This document shows positions 20,075 through 29,244 of a stretch of DNA of 48,303 nucleotides, piece after piece. How positions within the stretch are numbered: the stretch's first letter is position 1; each line of letters starts with the position of its first letter. Below the pieces are notes generated by a model. It searched no databases. It saw only the letters and a program-made list of their open reading frames with translations, and had not been told where the DNA came from. The DNA comes from Alphaproteobacteria bacterium. Its GTDB lineage: Bacteria > Pseudomonadota > Alphaproteobacteria > Micavibrionales > UBA2020. The position numbers were made by a program, and so were the translations under genes. The stretch lies in contig JAIOQI010000003.1 of assembly GCA_021413445.1 (NCBI GenBank), positions 1-48,303 of the forward strand, read 5' to 3'.

Positions 20075-21385
20075 CTACGCCAGTTTCGGCCCCTGCTGAC
20101 CGGGGTTCGCCTTGTCATGCTTCGGCGCATCCGGCAAATCAAAGATGGCAGGCTTCATGTCATTGTTCGGCTTGTTGACCGCGCCGATGAAAATGACCGC
20201 GCCGGTCTTGATGTCCTGCAATGCAAACACGAAGGAGCGGTCGAATTTGAGGTCGATGGGCTTGCGCGGAGGGGCTATCGCACTCTTCATGACGAGGGTG
20301 ACCGTCGTGACGGCGGCCGCTTCGCTGCCCTCCTCATCGGTCTTGAAAACGACGTCATGGCTGGCCTTGCCGATGGCGATGTCTTTGGAGCCGCCCTTGA
20401 CCAGGCGCGAGAAATCAGCTGCATTGGTAAAAGCATCACGAACACCCATGTCTTTCAGGGCGGGAATCAGGTCATGCTTTTGCTTGATGTCCAGACGCGG
20501 CAACTCGACCGTCACCGGCAGGCGGTTGAAAGTGTCATTACCCATCCATGCCGGAACCGTGGCCCCGGCCTGCTGCGACAGCCAGTCGCGCGCGCTGATA
20601 TTTTCATCCCTGGGGCGGACGAGGATCAGGCGCATGGTCGGGGCCCTGTTCTCCTCGATGTTCTTCTCGCCGTAGGTGATGGCGACAGCCTGGTAGTCGC
20701 CGCCGTCCTGGTACAGGATCTGGTCTTTGCTGTAGGCCTTGTGCATGGTCGGCGTCACGGCCTTATCGCCGCCGTCCGTGGTAAAGAGGCGGCTCTCGGT
20801 TGCCCGCTTGTCGAACTTTTCCGTCCACTGGCCCTTGAAATAAAGCGCGCTGGCGAGAACGGCGAAATCGTCCTGCTTCAGCTCACCGACGATCTTGTCG
20901 ATGAGGTTGTTCGTGTTCTTCCCCGCCCAGGCGTTGATTTTGTCGGAAACCGTTTTGTCGGAGAAATCCTCCGTGCTGATCTCGGCGCCGAAGATCTTCT
21001 TCAGGTCATCGGCGAAGGTAGCGTTGAGGGGCGCCAGCGCCTTGTTGGTCCAGACGCCATTCGCCGTTTTCAGATCGACCTGGCCCTGATTGCTGTTGAG
21101 CACCGCAGAATTGAGAGCCGCGAGCCTGTTGACCTGGTCATCCAGCTCTTTCGCAGCCGTGCCGAAAAGCGCTTTCGCCATTTCTTCGCGGGTGTTGTTG
21201 TCGGCGCCCTTGGCCACCATCGACAGGCAGGTCAGCGCGTTATAGGGGGAAACGATCAGATTGTCGCCCTTGTCCTCCTGGTTCTTGGCAACGGCTTTCG
21301 CAAAGGCCAGGGTCAGGCTGTTGACGTTCTTGACGGCATCCTGATCGGCAAATTGATAGGATTTTTTTGCATTGTCTTTCGGCAT
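20075..21385 (-). CDS. Serpin (serine protease inhibitor), inhibitory type
   Basis: Serpins are suicide inhibitors of proteases, uncommon in bacteria. The 436-residue protein spans the serpin fold, with NLIVSPYNALTCLSMVAKGA near the start, VWTNKALAPLNATFADDLKK, ASALYFKGQWTEKFD, and the C-terminal FDRSFVFALQDIKTGAVIFIGAV. The reactive-centre hinge EEGSEAAAVTT (351-361) has the small residues needed for loop insertion, so it should be inhibitory. Counting from Glu351 as P17 puts Lys367 at P1 and Ser368 at P1', predicting trypsin-like targets. No signal peptide is present. The start at 21385 has an AAAGGGG Shine-Dalgarno; a longer in-frame extension to 21598 lies over the DUF1566-like gene and is not credible. 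A C-terminal tail after ~408 is extra. Confidence 0.9.
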   Translation of the reverse strand: MPKDNAKKSYQFADQDAVKNVNSLTLAFAKAVAKNQEDKGDNLIVSPYNALTCLSMVAKGADNNTREEMAKALFGTAAKELDDQVNRLAALNSAVLNSNQGQVDLKTANGVWTNKALAPLNATFADDLKKIFGAEISTEDFSDKTVSDKINAWAGKNTNNLIDKIVGELKQDDFAVLASALYFKGQWTEKFDKRATESRLFTTDGGDKAVTPTMHKAYSKDQILYQDGGDYQAVAITYGEKNIEENRAPTMRLILVRPRDENISARDWLSQQAGATVPAWMGNDTFNRLPVTVELPRLDIKQKHDLIPALKDMGVRDAFTNAADFSRLVKGGSKDIAIGKASHDVVFKTDEEGSEAAAVTTVTLVMKSAIAPPRKPIDLKFDRSFVFALQDIKTGAVIFIGAVNKPNNDMKPAIFDLPDAPKHDKANPGQQGPKLA

Positions 21386-21458
21386 CGTGATATCCCCTTT
21401 ACTGTTATTGGAATAATGATTCTTGAAGCGAAGCGTATGGCTGGTCAGTGCAGGACAA

Positions 21459-21875
21459 CTAACGGACGCAACGTACAGACAAGACGCTCTCCATGTCGGA
21501 GATGCCCTGCGACCCGCTGCAGAATCGCTGAACACATGCATCGCCATAACCGGTAAGCTCGGACGACCAATAGTAATCTGTGGGGGCACGACGATCAATG
21601 AGGCAATTTATTAAATTAAACGTCCCTTTCAGGGCGCCCTTTTCGCGGTTTTGGTAAAGCACATTCAGTTCGGCTTTCGTAGGCACGCGGAAGTCCCTTT
21701 TGCCTCCGATATCGAGATCCTTGGCGTATTTTGCGGCTGCATTGAAATCCATGCTCATGGAAGCATCAACAGGAGCTGCGTACATCGGCTGGTTCGTGTC
21801 CGGGGAAATGCCAGCATAAATGGTGCCATCTTCCATCCTGTCGCCGATTTTCTGTTTTGCGTTCTCTTCGGTCAT
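21459..21875 (-). CDS. DUF1566-like (Lcl C-terminal-like) domain protein, 138 residues
   Basis: The protein begins with EDGTIYAGISPDTNQPMYA, continues with FRVPTKAELNVLYQNREKGALKG, then DYYWSSE, and ends VLSVRCVR. The order (R/W)R(V/L)PT, ELN, YWSSE and V-R-x-VR is the signature of DUF1566 domains, as in the C-terminal domain of the Legionella Lcl adhesin and related surface proteins, which have a C-type-lectin-like look. Here it is a stand-alone domain without signal peptide. Function is unknown. An AAGGAAC Shine-Dalgarno and a good promoter precede it. The serpin follows 73 nt downstream on the same strand, so the two may be co-transcribed. Confidence 0.75.
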   Translation of the reverse strand: MTEENAKQKIGDRMEDGTIYAGISPDTNQPMYAAPVDASMSMDFNAAAKYAKDLDIGGKRDFRVPTKAELNVLYQNREKGALKGTFNLINCLIDRRAPTDYYWSSELTGYGDACVQRFCSGSQGISDMESVLSVRCVR

Positions 21876-21917
21876 GATCTTGTTCCTTCAATAAAAGCAG
21901 CCATTCATTATGGGGCG

Positions 21918-21946
21918 AACGTAACTTATTTTATTGGTTATGTCAA
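21918..21946 (-). promoter_or_regulatory. Promoter of the DUF1566-like / serpin genes
   Basis: On the minus strand a perfect -35 box TTGACA is followed after 17 nt by TACGTT, 42 nt upstream of the start codon. Confidence 0.6.
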
Positions 21947-22000
21947 TTAAATTACGGACATTCTATCTATTTGAAAATAAAAACAAAAATACCTTATTAC

Positions 22001-22071
22001 CATTCTGAGCGAGGCGAGGAATCTCCCTTTGTTTCAACGAGATCCTCCGGGAGCAAATCTCCCTCAGGATG
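22001..22071. repeat. Interspersed palindromic repeat of the TCATTCTGAG type, copy 2
   Basis: The block starts CATTCTGAGCGAGGCGAGGA and ends CTCAGGATG, so its ends can pair (with one G-T pair) as a long hairpin. It is related to the copy at 1872-1948 and lies between the DUF1566-like gene and mutL. Confidence 0.7.
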
Positions 22072-22118
22072 ACAGTGTCCGTATTTGTCAATAAACCCGC
22101 ACTGGTCTATAAAGAACC

Positions 22119-23936
22119 ATGCTCATTCGCCACTTACCAGAGACGCTGGTCAACCAGATCGCCGCCGGCGAGGTCATTGAACGGCCCGCCGCCGCGGTCA
22201 AGGAACTCGTCGAAAATTCCATTGATGCTGGTGCAGCCCGCATCGAGGTCTTTATCCGTGAAGGCGGCGCCAGCCTGATCGCCGTCAGCGATGACGGCAT
22301 CGGCATGACCGCCGAGGAACTGGCAGTGGCGGTGGACCGTCATGCCACCTCCAAGCTGCCGGACGACGACCTGGTGCATATCGCCTCGCTGGGCTTCCGG
22401 GGCGAGGCGCTGCCTTCCATCGGCGCGGTCAGCCGCCTGACCCTCACCAGCCGCCCGCGCAGCGATAACAAGGCAGACGCCGCCTCGATCACCGTCGATG
22501 GCGGAAAAAAGTCCAAAATCTCCCCGGCGGCGCATCAGGCCGGCACCAAAGTCGAGATCCGCGACCTTTTTTATGCGACGCCGGCGCGGCTCAAGTTCCT
22601 GAAATCGCCGCGCACCGAGGCGCAGAATATCCGCGACGTCATCGAGCATCTGGCGATGGCCTACCCCGACATCAGCTTCAAGCTGGTGCACGACGACAAA
22701 ACCGTGCTGGACTTTCCGGCCGCGCCGCAGCTGGAGCGCCTGCAACAGGTGATGGGGCGGGAATTTGCAGAGAACGCGCTGCGCATCGAGGCGGAGCGCG
22801 ACGGCATCCGACTGACGGGCTATGCCGGATTGCCGACGCTCAACCGCGGCACCAGCCAATACCAGTATTTCTTCGTCAACGGCAGGCCGGTCAAGGACCG
22901 TTTAATCATAGGCGCGGTGCGCGGCGCCTATATGGATTTTCTCTCCTATGGCCGCCACCCGATGCTGTGCCTGTTCCTCCATATCCCCTCCGACCTGGTG
23001 GATGTCAACGTGCATCCGGCCAAGGCGGAAGTGCGCTTCCAGGATTCAGCATTGATCCGGGGCATGATTGTCGGCGGGCTGAAGCACGCTCTCGCCGAAG
23101 CCGGCCACCGCGCCTCCACCACCGTCGCCGGGCAGACCCTGCAATCGTTTCAGGCGCCGACATCGCCCTCCGCAATTCCCTGGGATGGCGAATACCGCCA
23201 GCACCAGCCCTCCTACAAAAACATGAAGGGCATGGCTGGCGCGCCCTATACCGGCAGCTATTACTACGATAAGAACGCCGCCTCCACGCTCCCCGGCCTG
23301 GAAGCGGCCCCTGGCGCGCGCGCGCACGAGTCGGAGGTGCAGGTTGAAGCGACGGATTTCCCGCTCGGCGCCGCCTGCGCCCAAATCCATGAAACCTATA
23401 TCGTCGCGCAAACAAACGACGGCCTGGTGCTGGTCGATCAGCACGCCGCCCATGAGCGCCTGGTCTATGAACGCATGAAACGCGACCTGGCAAGCGGAGG
23501 CATCCCCCGCCAGCCCCTGCTGCTGCCGGAAGTGGTCGAGATGGACGAGCCTTCCGTGGAACGCCTGCTCTCGCGCAAGGGCGAACTGGAAGAGCTGGGC
23601 CTTTCCATCGAGAGCTTCGGCCCCGGCGCGGTCGCGGTGCAGGAAATCCCCGCCCTGCTCGGCGAAATGAATATCCAGCAGCTCGTCCGCGACCTGGCCG
23701 ACGACATCGTCACCTTCGGCCAGACCATGAGCCTCAAAGAAAAACTGGAAGAAGTCTGCTCCACCATGGCCTGCCACGGCTCGGTGCGCGCCGGTAGGCG
23801 CCTGACCGCCGACGAAATGAACGCGCTGCTGCGCCAGATGGAAAGGACGCCCCATTCCGGCCAGTGCAACCACGGCCGCCCGACCTATGTGGAGCTGAAG
23901 CTGCACGACATCGAGAAGTTGTTTGGGAGGAGATAA
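22119..23936 (+). CDS. mutL: DNA mismatch repair protein MutL
   Basis: MutL couples mismatch recognition by MutS to strand incision. The 605-residue protein has the GHKL ATPase domain: [20 protein letters not shown] with the catalytic Glu, then DDGIGM and [11 protein letters not shown] variable Pro/Gly-rich linker follows (~335-405). The C-terminal dimerisation domain holds the metal-binding endonuclease motif [12 protein letters not shown] (pattern DQHA-x2-E-x4-E, ~residue 439) and ends with CNHGRPT. MutL here is therefore predicted to be a nicking endonuclease, as in bacteria without MutH. It starts with an ATG matching the family start MLIRHLPE, and overlaps the next gene by 1 nt. Confidence 0.98.
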   Translation: MLIRHLPETLVNQIAAGEVIERPAAAVKELVENSIDAGAARIEVFIREGGASLIAVSDDGIGMTAEELAVAVDRHATSKLPDDDLVHIASLGFRGEALPSIGAVSRLTLTSRPRSDNKADAASITVDGGKKSKISPAAHQAGTKVEIRDLFYATPARLKFLKSPRTEAQNIRDVIEHLAMAYPDISFKLVHDDKTVLDFPAAPQLERLQQVMGREFAENALRIEAERDGIRLTGYAGLPTLNRGTSQYQYFFVNGRPVKDRLIIGAVRGAYMDFLSYGRHPMLCLFLHIPSDLVDVNVHPAKAEVRFQDSALIRGMIVGGLKHALAEAGHRASTTVAGQTLQSFQAPTSPSAIPWDGEYRQHQPSYKNMKGMAGAPYTGSYYYDKNAASTLPGLEAAPGARAHESEVQVEATDFPLGAACAQIHETYIVAQTNDGLVLVDQHAAHERLVYERMKRDLASGGIPRQPLLLPEVVEMDEPSVERLLSRKGELEELGLSIESFGPGAVAVQEIPALLGEMNIQQLVRDLADDIVTFGQTMSLKEKLEEVCSTMACHGSVRAGRRLTADEMNALLRQMERTPHSGQCNHGRPTYVELKLHDIEKLFGRR

Positions 23937-24415
23937 TGGCCGACCTTAGAAAATACTGCCTGATCCTCTACGGCCTCTATGGCCTCAGCGCCGTGTTGCA
24001 GTTTTTCAACAAGACCATCCTGATCGGGCTTGCCGCACTGGTCATCGCTTATTTCATGGCCACCGCCAGGAAAAAGGCCGCAGAGGACACCCCCTTTGCC
24101 AGCCATTTGCGCTGGATGCTGCGCACCTTCTGGATCGGCACGGGGGTCATCTTTCCGATCGCCATCATTATCGCCACGGCGATCGTCCTGGCATTTACAG
24201 ACCTCATACCAGTCATGGTCGCCGCGAGCTTTGACAACCCCGAAGCACAGATGAACGCCATGCAGGACTATATGCAGGCGAACATGACGAAAATATCGCT
24301 GCTCACCGAACCCTTCATGCTCCTGTCCGCATTCTGGTGGCTGCGGCGCTGCTGGGTCGGCGGCATGTTGGCGAAGAACGGTAAGCCGGTGGAAAACGTC
24401 ACAAGCTGGCTTTGA
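23936..24415 (+). CDS. Membrane protein of unknown function next to mutL
   Basis: The 159-residue protein has three or four predicted membrane helices (~8-25, 28-45, 67-92, 120-136). The segment HLRWMLRTFWIG and the end WWLRRCWVGGMLAKNGKPV resemble small inner-membrane proteins that occur in many proteobacteria and are annotated only as DUF4870-like or hypothetical. I cannot assign a function. The start codon overlaps the mutL stop (TAATG), so it is translationally coupled to mutL, with GGGAGGAG as ribosome-binding site inside mutL. Its last 17 nt overlap the converging atp12 gene. Confidence 0.8.
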   Translation: MADLRKYCLILYGLYGLSAVLQFFNKTILIGLAALVIAYFMATARKKAAEDTPFASHLRWMLRTFWIGTGVIFPIAIIIATAIVLAFTDLIPVMVAASFDNPEAQMNAMQDYMQANMTKISLLTEPFMLLSAFWWLRRCWVGGMLAKNGKPVENVTSWL

Positions 24416-25103
24416 CCAAATCCCTGAACTGCGCAATCGATTTCAATTCAGATTGAATGATATTCAGCCGTTTGCGCGCCTCGGCGTCCTCGCCCCAGGT
24501 TTCCAGCTGATAAATCTCATCGACGCAGGCGGCCCGGTAGGCTTCTTCCGGCGATATTTTTCCCGCCAGCAGCGCCAGGGCGATCATCACCGACCCTGTC
24601 GTCGCCGAGGCCGCCTGGACGACCGTGAAATCGGCGGCATCCAGGCCGTTAATGAGTTTTTCCAGCTTATCCAGCGATTCCTGCGGCTGATGGTGATACT
24701 GAATGCCCGCAACGGTTTTAAAAACAATGCCATATTTTTCCTGCATCCATCCCAGCAGCGGCAACCAGTGCGCCTGCTGCTGCTTGACAAGGGTTTCAGG
24801 GTGCGTGGCGAAATAGCACAGCAGATCGGAACCGCCGTATTCCAGCAGTTGTTCCTCCATCTCCGCACGGTCATCGCCTTTGGATTTGTCGATCATGGTA
24901 TTGGTCAGCTGCGTCAGCGGCATGGTCGTGGGTTTTATCTCATTCCCCTGCCCCGCCCATTCCAGCACTATCGCCTCCGCCAGTGAGCGCGACTCCAGCA
25001 AAAGTGGATGTTTGAGCGGCGTCTTGACCGGCTTGCCGTCCAGCCGGACCGTATATCCGCCGGGAGCCGTTCCCGCCTCGGCCAGTTTATAGAATTTCTT
25101 CAC
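24399..25103 (-). CDS. ATP12-family F1-ATPase assembly chaperone
   Basis: ATP12 proteins bind free F1 alpha subunit and help assemble the F1 sector of ATP synthase. They are found in mitochondria and Alphaproteobacteria, so this is another lineage marker. The 234-residue protein shows the family pattern: MKKFYKLAEAG with VRLDGKPVKTPLKHPLLL, then LAEAIVLEWAGQG, the PLTQLTNTMID segment, LLCYFATHPE, and the C-terminal helix containing DEIYQLETWGEDAEA. The start overlaps the end of rluC by 1 nt, so it closes the degP-rarA-crcB-rluC run. Confidence 0.93.
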   Translation of the reverse strand: MKKFYKLAEAGTAPGGYTVRLDGKPVKTPLKHPLLLESRSLAEAIVLEWAGQGNEIKPTTMPLTQLTNTMIDKSKGDDRAEMEEQLLEYGGSDLLCYFATHPETLVKQQQAHWLPLLGWMQEKYGIVFKTVAGIQYHHQPQESLDKLEKLINGLDAADFTVVQAASATTGSVMIALALLAGKISPEEAYRAACVDEIYQLETWGEDAEARKRLNIIQSELKSIAQFRDLVKASL

Positions 25104-26077
25104 TATTCCACATCCTCGAACGGGTCAGTCTTGTCGTCAGGATTGAAGTTGAAGAACTTCCAGGTTTTTTTCATGTTCGGGTCGAGCGGCGCGGTGATAT
25201 CCAGTTTTTTTCCTGTCACCGGATGCGGCATAATGATGCGCCGCGCGTGCAGGTGCAGCATTTTCGGCAGCTCCGGCAGCGAGTCCAATATAGGCTGGTT
25301 ATAGGCGTATTTATAATCGCCCAGCAGCGGGCATCCCATCTCAAGTGCATGGACGCGGATCTGGTGGGTGCGGCCCGTTTTCGGCCAGAAGGCCACCCAG
25401 GCCAGCTTGTTCATCGCGGTTTCCATCACCTGATAATAAGTGACGGCGGTTTTGCCCTTGTCTTCACTGACGCCGCGCATTTTCTCCCCGCCCGGGCCTT
25501 CGACCTTGGCGATAGTGGATTTTATTTTTCCCTGATGCTGGACGGGCGCCGGCACCGTGATCGCCCAGTAATATTTGCGGATGTCGCGGCTCTGAAACAG
25601 CTCGCCCATCAGCTTGGCAATGCGCGGATTGCGCGCCAGCAGCAAAATGCCCGAGGTATCCTTGTCGAGGCGGTGCACCAGGTGCGGCCGCACGCCGTCA
25701 TAGATCAGCCCGTCCAGCATGCCGTCGATATGGCGGTTGATCTTCGTGCCGCCCTGCGTGGCAAGGCCGGCCGGCTTGTTGATGGCGATGATATGCTCGT
25801 CTTTATAGAGGACGAGCGACTGGATGAAATCGAGGTCTTTTTTCGTCAGGCCCTTCTCGTTTTTCGGGATCGGAACCGCCAGCTGCGGCGGGACGCGGAT
25901 CAACTGGCCTTTGACGAGGCGCGTGTCGCCCTTCGCCCGCTTGCCGTCCACCCGCAGCTGGCCAGTACGCAAAATCTTTTGCAGGTTGCTGAAAGTCGCC
26001 TCGGGATAATTTTTTTTCAGCCAGCGGTCGAGGCGGACGCCGTCATCTGCTTCTGCAACTGTTACGTTATCAACCAT
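25103..26077 (-). CDS. rluC: Ribosomal large-subunit pseudouridine synthase, RluC type
   Basis: The 324-residue protein has an N-terminal S4 RNA-binding domain (~10-75, VRLDRWLKKNYPEATFSNLQKILRTGQ region) and an RluA-family catalytic domain with HRLDKDTSGILLLARN, whose Asp is the nucleophile. These enzymes convert specific uridines of 23S rRNA to pseudouridine. Whether the sites are those of E. coli RluC (955, 2504, 2580) cannot be read from the sequence. It starts 1 nt into the end of crcB and ends 1 nt into atp12, as expected for a tightly coupled operon. Confidence 0.92.
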   Translation of the reverse strand: MVDNVTVAEADDGVRLDRWLKKNYPEATFSNLQKILRTGQLRVDGKRAKGDTRLVKGQLIRVPPQLAVPIPKNEKGLTKKDLDFIQSLVLYKDEHIIAINKPAGLATQGGTKINRHIDGMLDGLIYDGVRPHLVHRLDKDTSGILLLARNPRIAKLMGELFQSRDIRKYYWAITVPAPVQHQGKIKSTIAKVEGPGGEKMRGVSEDKGKTAVTYYQVMETAMNKLAWVAFWPKTGRTHQIRVHALEMGCPLLGDYKYAYNQPILDSLPELPKMLHLHARRIIMPHPVTGKKLDITAPLDPNMKKTWKFFNFNPDDKTDPFEDVE

Positions 26078-26457
26078 CAGGACAACACTCCGCGAATAAG
26101 GTGCACAGCGAGGAATATCACTGCGAGAGAAAGGGCGACGGAAGCAAAAACATAGAAAAACGCCGGCAGGTACTGGTCGGTATCCACCAGTTTCAGGACA
26201 TCAAAGGAAAAGGCTGAAAAAGTGGTAAAACCGCCCAGGAACCCCGTCACCAGAAAGGCGCGGGTTTCCAGCGACACCTGCCATTTCAGCGCCATGGCCT
26301 CCATGAGAGCGCCAATGATAAAGGAACCCAGCACATTCACCAGCAACGTGCCATAGGGAAACCCGCCTCCCAAAAGGCTGTTGGTGCCGGCAATAGCGTA
26401 ATGACGTGTTACAGAACCCAGTCCCCCGCCCAAGGCAATCGCCAAGATCATGTTCAT
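26077..26457 (-). CDS. crcB: Fluoride channel CrcB (Fluc)
   Basis: Fluc channels are dual-topology homodimers that export fluoride passively. The 126-residue protein has four membrane helices. It shows GGGLGSVTRHYAIAG, the pore segment GTLLVNVLGSFIIGALM with the conserved Asn, and GFLGGFTTFSAFSFD, the Phe-box and sodium-site motif. I saw no fluoride riboswitch upstream, which would be unusual in any case because the gene sits inside an operon (4-nt overlap with rarA). Confidence 0.95.
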   Translation of the reverse strand: MNMILAIALGGGLGSVTRHYAIAGTNSLLGGGFPYGTLLVNVLGSFIIGALMEAMALKWQVSLETRAFLVTGFLGGFTTFSAFSFDVLKLVDTDQYLPAFFYVFASVALSLAVIFLAVHLIRGVLS

Positions 26458-27770
26458 GATGGCTGCCCTTTTTCCTTGCGGAGCTTATCCCAGTAATCGA
26501 TCCTCTTTTTGATCTCGCGCTCGAAACCGCGCTCGACCGGCGTATAGAAACGCTGCCGCTGCATGTCGTCGGGAAAATAATTCTGGCCGGAAAAGCCATG
26601 CTCTGTGTCGGGGTCATATTCATAGCCCTTGCCGTAGCCGATTTCTTTCATCAGCTTGGTCGGCGCATTCAGGATGTGCTTCGGCGGCATCAGCGAGCCG
26701 GTCGATTTCGCCATTGCCTTTGCCGTGTTATAGGCCACATAGGAGGAATTGGACTTCGGCGCCGTCGCCAGGTAGATCAACGCCTCGGAGAGCGCCAACT
26801 CCCCCTCCGGGGAGCCCAGACGCTCGTATATATCCCAGGCGCCGAGACAGATCGTCATCGCCTGCGGGTCGGCAAGGCCGATGTCTTCCACCGCCATCCG
26901 CACCATGCGCCGCGCGATATAGCGCGGGTCTTCGCCGCCATCGAGCATGCGGCAGAACCAGTAGAGCGCCGCGTCGGCATCGGAACCGCGCACCGATTTA
27001 TGCAGGGCGCTGATGAGATTATAGTGCCCTTCCTGCGCCTTGTCGTAGAGCGGGGCGCGTTTTTGCACCAGTTTGGTCAATGCCGCGACATCCAAAGCGC
27101 CGCGCTTCTGCACCTGAAAAACCTGCTCGGCCAGGTTCAGGATATACCGCCCGTCCCCATCGGCCATTGTGAGCAGGCTCTGGCGCGCTTCCGGCGTCAG
27201 GGGCAAAGGACGGTTCAGGCTTTTTTCCGCGCGTTGCAGGAGAATTTCAAGGGCCGCCTCATCCAGACGGTTAAGGATGAGCACCTGACAGCGCGACAGG
27301 AGGGCGGCATTCAGCTCAAAGGAGGGATTCTCGGTGGTCGCGCCGACCAGCGTCACCGTGCCGTTCTCAACATAGGGCAGGAAAGAATCCTGCTGCGACT
27401 TGTTGAAGCGGTGGATTTCATCGACGAACAGAAGGGTGCCGCGGCCGAGTTTGCGGCGGTGGGTGGCGGAGTCAAACACCTTGCGCAGGTCGGCAACGCC
27501 CGTGAATACCGCGGAAATCGCCTCAAAATGCAAATCGGTGTGCTGCGCCAGCAACCGCGCCAGCGTCGTTTTGCCGCAACCCGGCGGGCCCCAGAAAATC
27601 AGCGACGATATTTTCCCCTGCCCGGCCATGCGGGCCAGCGGCCCGTCGTCCTTCAGCAGATGATCCTGCCCGACCACATCGTCAAGCTGCTGCGGCCGCA
27701 GCAAATCCGCCAGAGGCCGCGGCGCCCCTTCGCTCTTGTCTTCTATTGCGGCCTCGAAAAGGTTGCTCAT
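26454..27770 (-). CDS. rarA: Replication-associated recombination ATPase RarA (MgsA)
   Basis: RarA is a clamp-loader-like AAA+ ATPase acting at stalled replication forks. The protein has Walker A GPPGCGKTTLARLLA, Walker B LFVDEIHRFNKSQQD, the sensor region LVGATTENPSFELN, and the C-terminal tetramerisation domain with YLATAPKSNSSYVAYN. The start MSNLFEAAIEDK at 27770 is preferred: it overlaps the degP stop as ATGA, typical of coupling, while a start at 27824 would lie inside degP and add an acidic, non-conserved stretch. Length is then 438 residues, normal for the family. Confidence 0.95.
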   Translation of the reverse strand: MSNLFEAAIEDKSEGAPRPLADLLRPQQLDDVVGQDHLLKDDGPLARMAGQGKISSLIFWGPPGCGKTTLARLLAQHTDLHFEAISAVFTGVADLRKVFDSATHRRKLGRGTLLFVDEIHRFNKSQQDSFLPYVENGTVTLVGATTENPSFELNAALLSRCQVLILNRLDEAALEILLQRAEKSLNRPLPLTPEARQSLLTMADGDGRYILNLAEQVFQVQKRGALDVAALTKLVQKRAPLYDKAQEGHYNLISALHKSVRGSDADAALYWFCRMLDGGEDPRYIARRMVRMAVEDIGLADPQAMTICLGAWDIYERLGSPEGELALSEALIYLATAPKSNSSYVAYNTAKAMAKSTGSLMPPKHILNAPTKLMKEIGYGKGYEYDPDTEHGFSGQNYFPDDMQRQRFYTPVERGFEREIKKRIDYWDKLRKEKGQPS

Positions 27771-29164
27771 CCGCTGATCGTCAGGTTCATCACCCGGCTG
27801 CCCCGCTGGAGTTGCATCTGCCACTGTTTAAGAGTGTCCACCTGCAGCAGTTTTTGCAGCTGCTTCACCGAGGAGACCTTCTCGCCATTGATGGAAAGCA
27901 GGATATCGCCCTTAGCAAGCCCCAGCCGCGCGGCAGTGCCGCCCTGCACGCCGATAACGACAACGCCGGACTCCAGCGCCAATTGCCCGACATCCTCGAC
28001 CAGGGCCGGAGAAATATTGGCGACCACCGCGCCGGAGAGGGGATTCGCGCCTTTAATCGCAGTTTCGTCACGCGGCGGGTCTTCCGGCGGCGCTACGGCG
28101 GTCATCGACACATCAAAGGTTTTCCCGGCGCGGAAGACCTGCAACTGGATAGAGCTGCCGACAGCTATGGTCGCCAGGCGGAATTTCAGCGCTTCCGGGT
28201 CCTGCACCTCCTTGCCGTTAATGGCAATGACCACATCTCCCGCCTTGATCCCCGCCTTGGCGGCTGGGCTATTCGGATAAATATGGTTGACGAGCGCGCC
28301 TTGGGCCCTTTTCAAGCCAAGGCTTTCGACCATATCCGGCGTAATCACCTGAGCGGAAATACCCGTCCACGGGCGCACCACCTTATTGCCGTGCTTCGCG
28401 GCCTCGATGATGGTTTTCACCATATTGGCGGGAATGGCGAAGCCGATGCCCAGCGAACCGCCGTCCTTGGAAAAGATCGCGCTGTTGATGCCCATCAGGC
28501 GGCCCTGCGTATCAATCAGCGCGCCGCCGGAATTGCCGGGGTTGATCGCCGCGTCGGTCTGGATAAAAAAGCTGTAGTCGGAAATGCCCACGTCGGTGCG
28601 CGCCACGCCGGAGACGATGCCGCTGGTCACCGTCTGACCGACGCCGAAAGGGTTGCCGATCGCCAGCACGATGTCGCCCACTTCCACCGCGTCGCTGTCG
28701 GTCAGCTCCAGCACGGGGAGTTTCACGCCCTTGGTGTTGATCTTGAGAATGGCAAGGTCGGTCCGGGCGTCGGCCAGCAGTTTTTCCGCCGGGAACTCCT
28801 GCCCGTCCGCCATCACCACGTTGATTTCCGTCGCATCCTTGATCACATGGTTGTTGGTGGCGATCACGCCGTCGCTATCGACGATGACGCCGGAACCGAG
28901 GGAGTTTTCAATCCTCTGGCGCACCGGGCCGCCGAACTGCGGCGCATTGAAAAACTGGTTGAAGAACGGATCGTTGAAAAACGGGCTGATGGAACGCACC
29001 CGCTCCTGCACCACGTGCTTGGCGTAGATGTTGACGACAGCCGGTCCGGTCTTTTTGACCAGCGGCGCAAAACTCTGCTGCACCGGAAGGTCGGCATGGG
29101 CAGCCCCGGAAAACAGGATCGCCAGCACAAATCCGAAAATAATCTTGAATGACGTTTTTTGCAT
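27767..29164 (-). CDS. degP: Periplasmic Do-family serine endoprotease (DegP/DegQ type)
   Basis: The 465-residue protein has a signal peptide (MQKTSFKIIFGFVLAILFSGAAHA), a trypsin-like domain with the catalytic triad His in ATNNHVIKDA, Asp in DARTDLAILKI and Ser in NPGNSGGALID, and two PDZ domains (~275-360 and ~385-460). It should degrade misfolded periplasmic proteins. The start at 29164 follows a GAGGG Shine-Dalgarno and gives a proper signal peptide; an upstream ATG at 29209 would prefix 15 odd residues. It directly precedes rarA with ATGA overlap. Confidence 0.95.
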   Translation of the reverse strand: MQKTSFKIIFGFVLAILFSGAAHADLPVQQSFAPLVKKTGPAVVNIYAKHVVQERVRSISPFFNDPFFNQFFNAPQFGGPVRQRIENSLGSGVIVDSDGVIATNNHVIKDATEINVVMADGQEFPAEKLLADARTDLAILKINTKGVKLPVLELTDSDAVEVGDIVLAIGNPFGVGQTVTSGIVSGVARTDVGISDYSFFIQTDAAINPGNSGGALIDTQGRLMGINSAIFSKDGGSLGIGFAIPANMVKTIIEAAKHGNKVVRPWTGISAQVITPDMVESLGLKRAQGALVNHIYPNSPAAKAGIKAGDVVIAINGKEVQDPEALKFRLATIAVGSSIQLQVFRAGKTFDVSMTAVAPPEDPPRDETAIKGANPLSGAVVANISPALVEDVGQLALESGVVVIGVQGGTAARLGLAKGDILLSINGEKVSSVKQLQKLLQVDTLKQWQMQLQRGSRVMNLTISG

Positions 29165-29187
29165 GTTGATACCCTCATTTAGCACCA

Positions 29188-29222
29188 TGAAAAAAGGCGG
29201 AAGACCCAAGCCTTCCGCCTTT
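29188..29222 (-). terminator. Rho-independent terminator after rplQ
   Basis: AGGCGGAAG (29195-29203) and CTTCCGCCT (29212-29220) form a 9-bp stem with an 8-nt loop. On the minus strand it is followed by TTTTTC and lies 24 nt beyond the rplQ stop. It marks the end of the ribosomal operon. degP must then start from a promoter overlapping or just after this site. Confidence 0.88.
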
Positions 29223-29244
29223 TTTATAGCTTATTTCACAAAGC

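Noticed and set aside
21386-21598. N-terminal extension of the serpin
   Set aside because: It overlaps the DUF1566-like gene in another frame and lacks homology; a Shine-Dalgarno marks the start at 21385.
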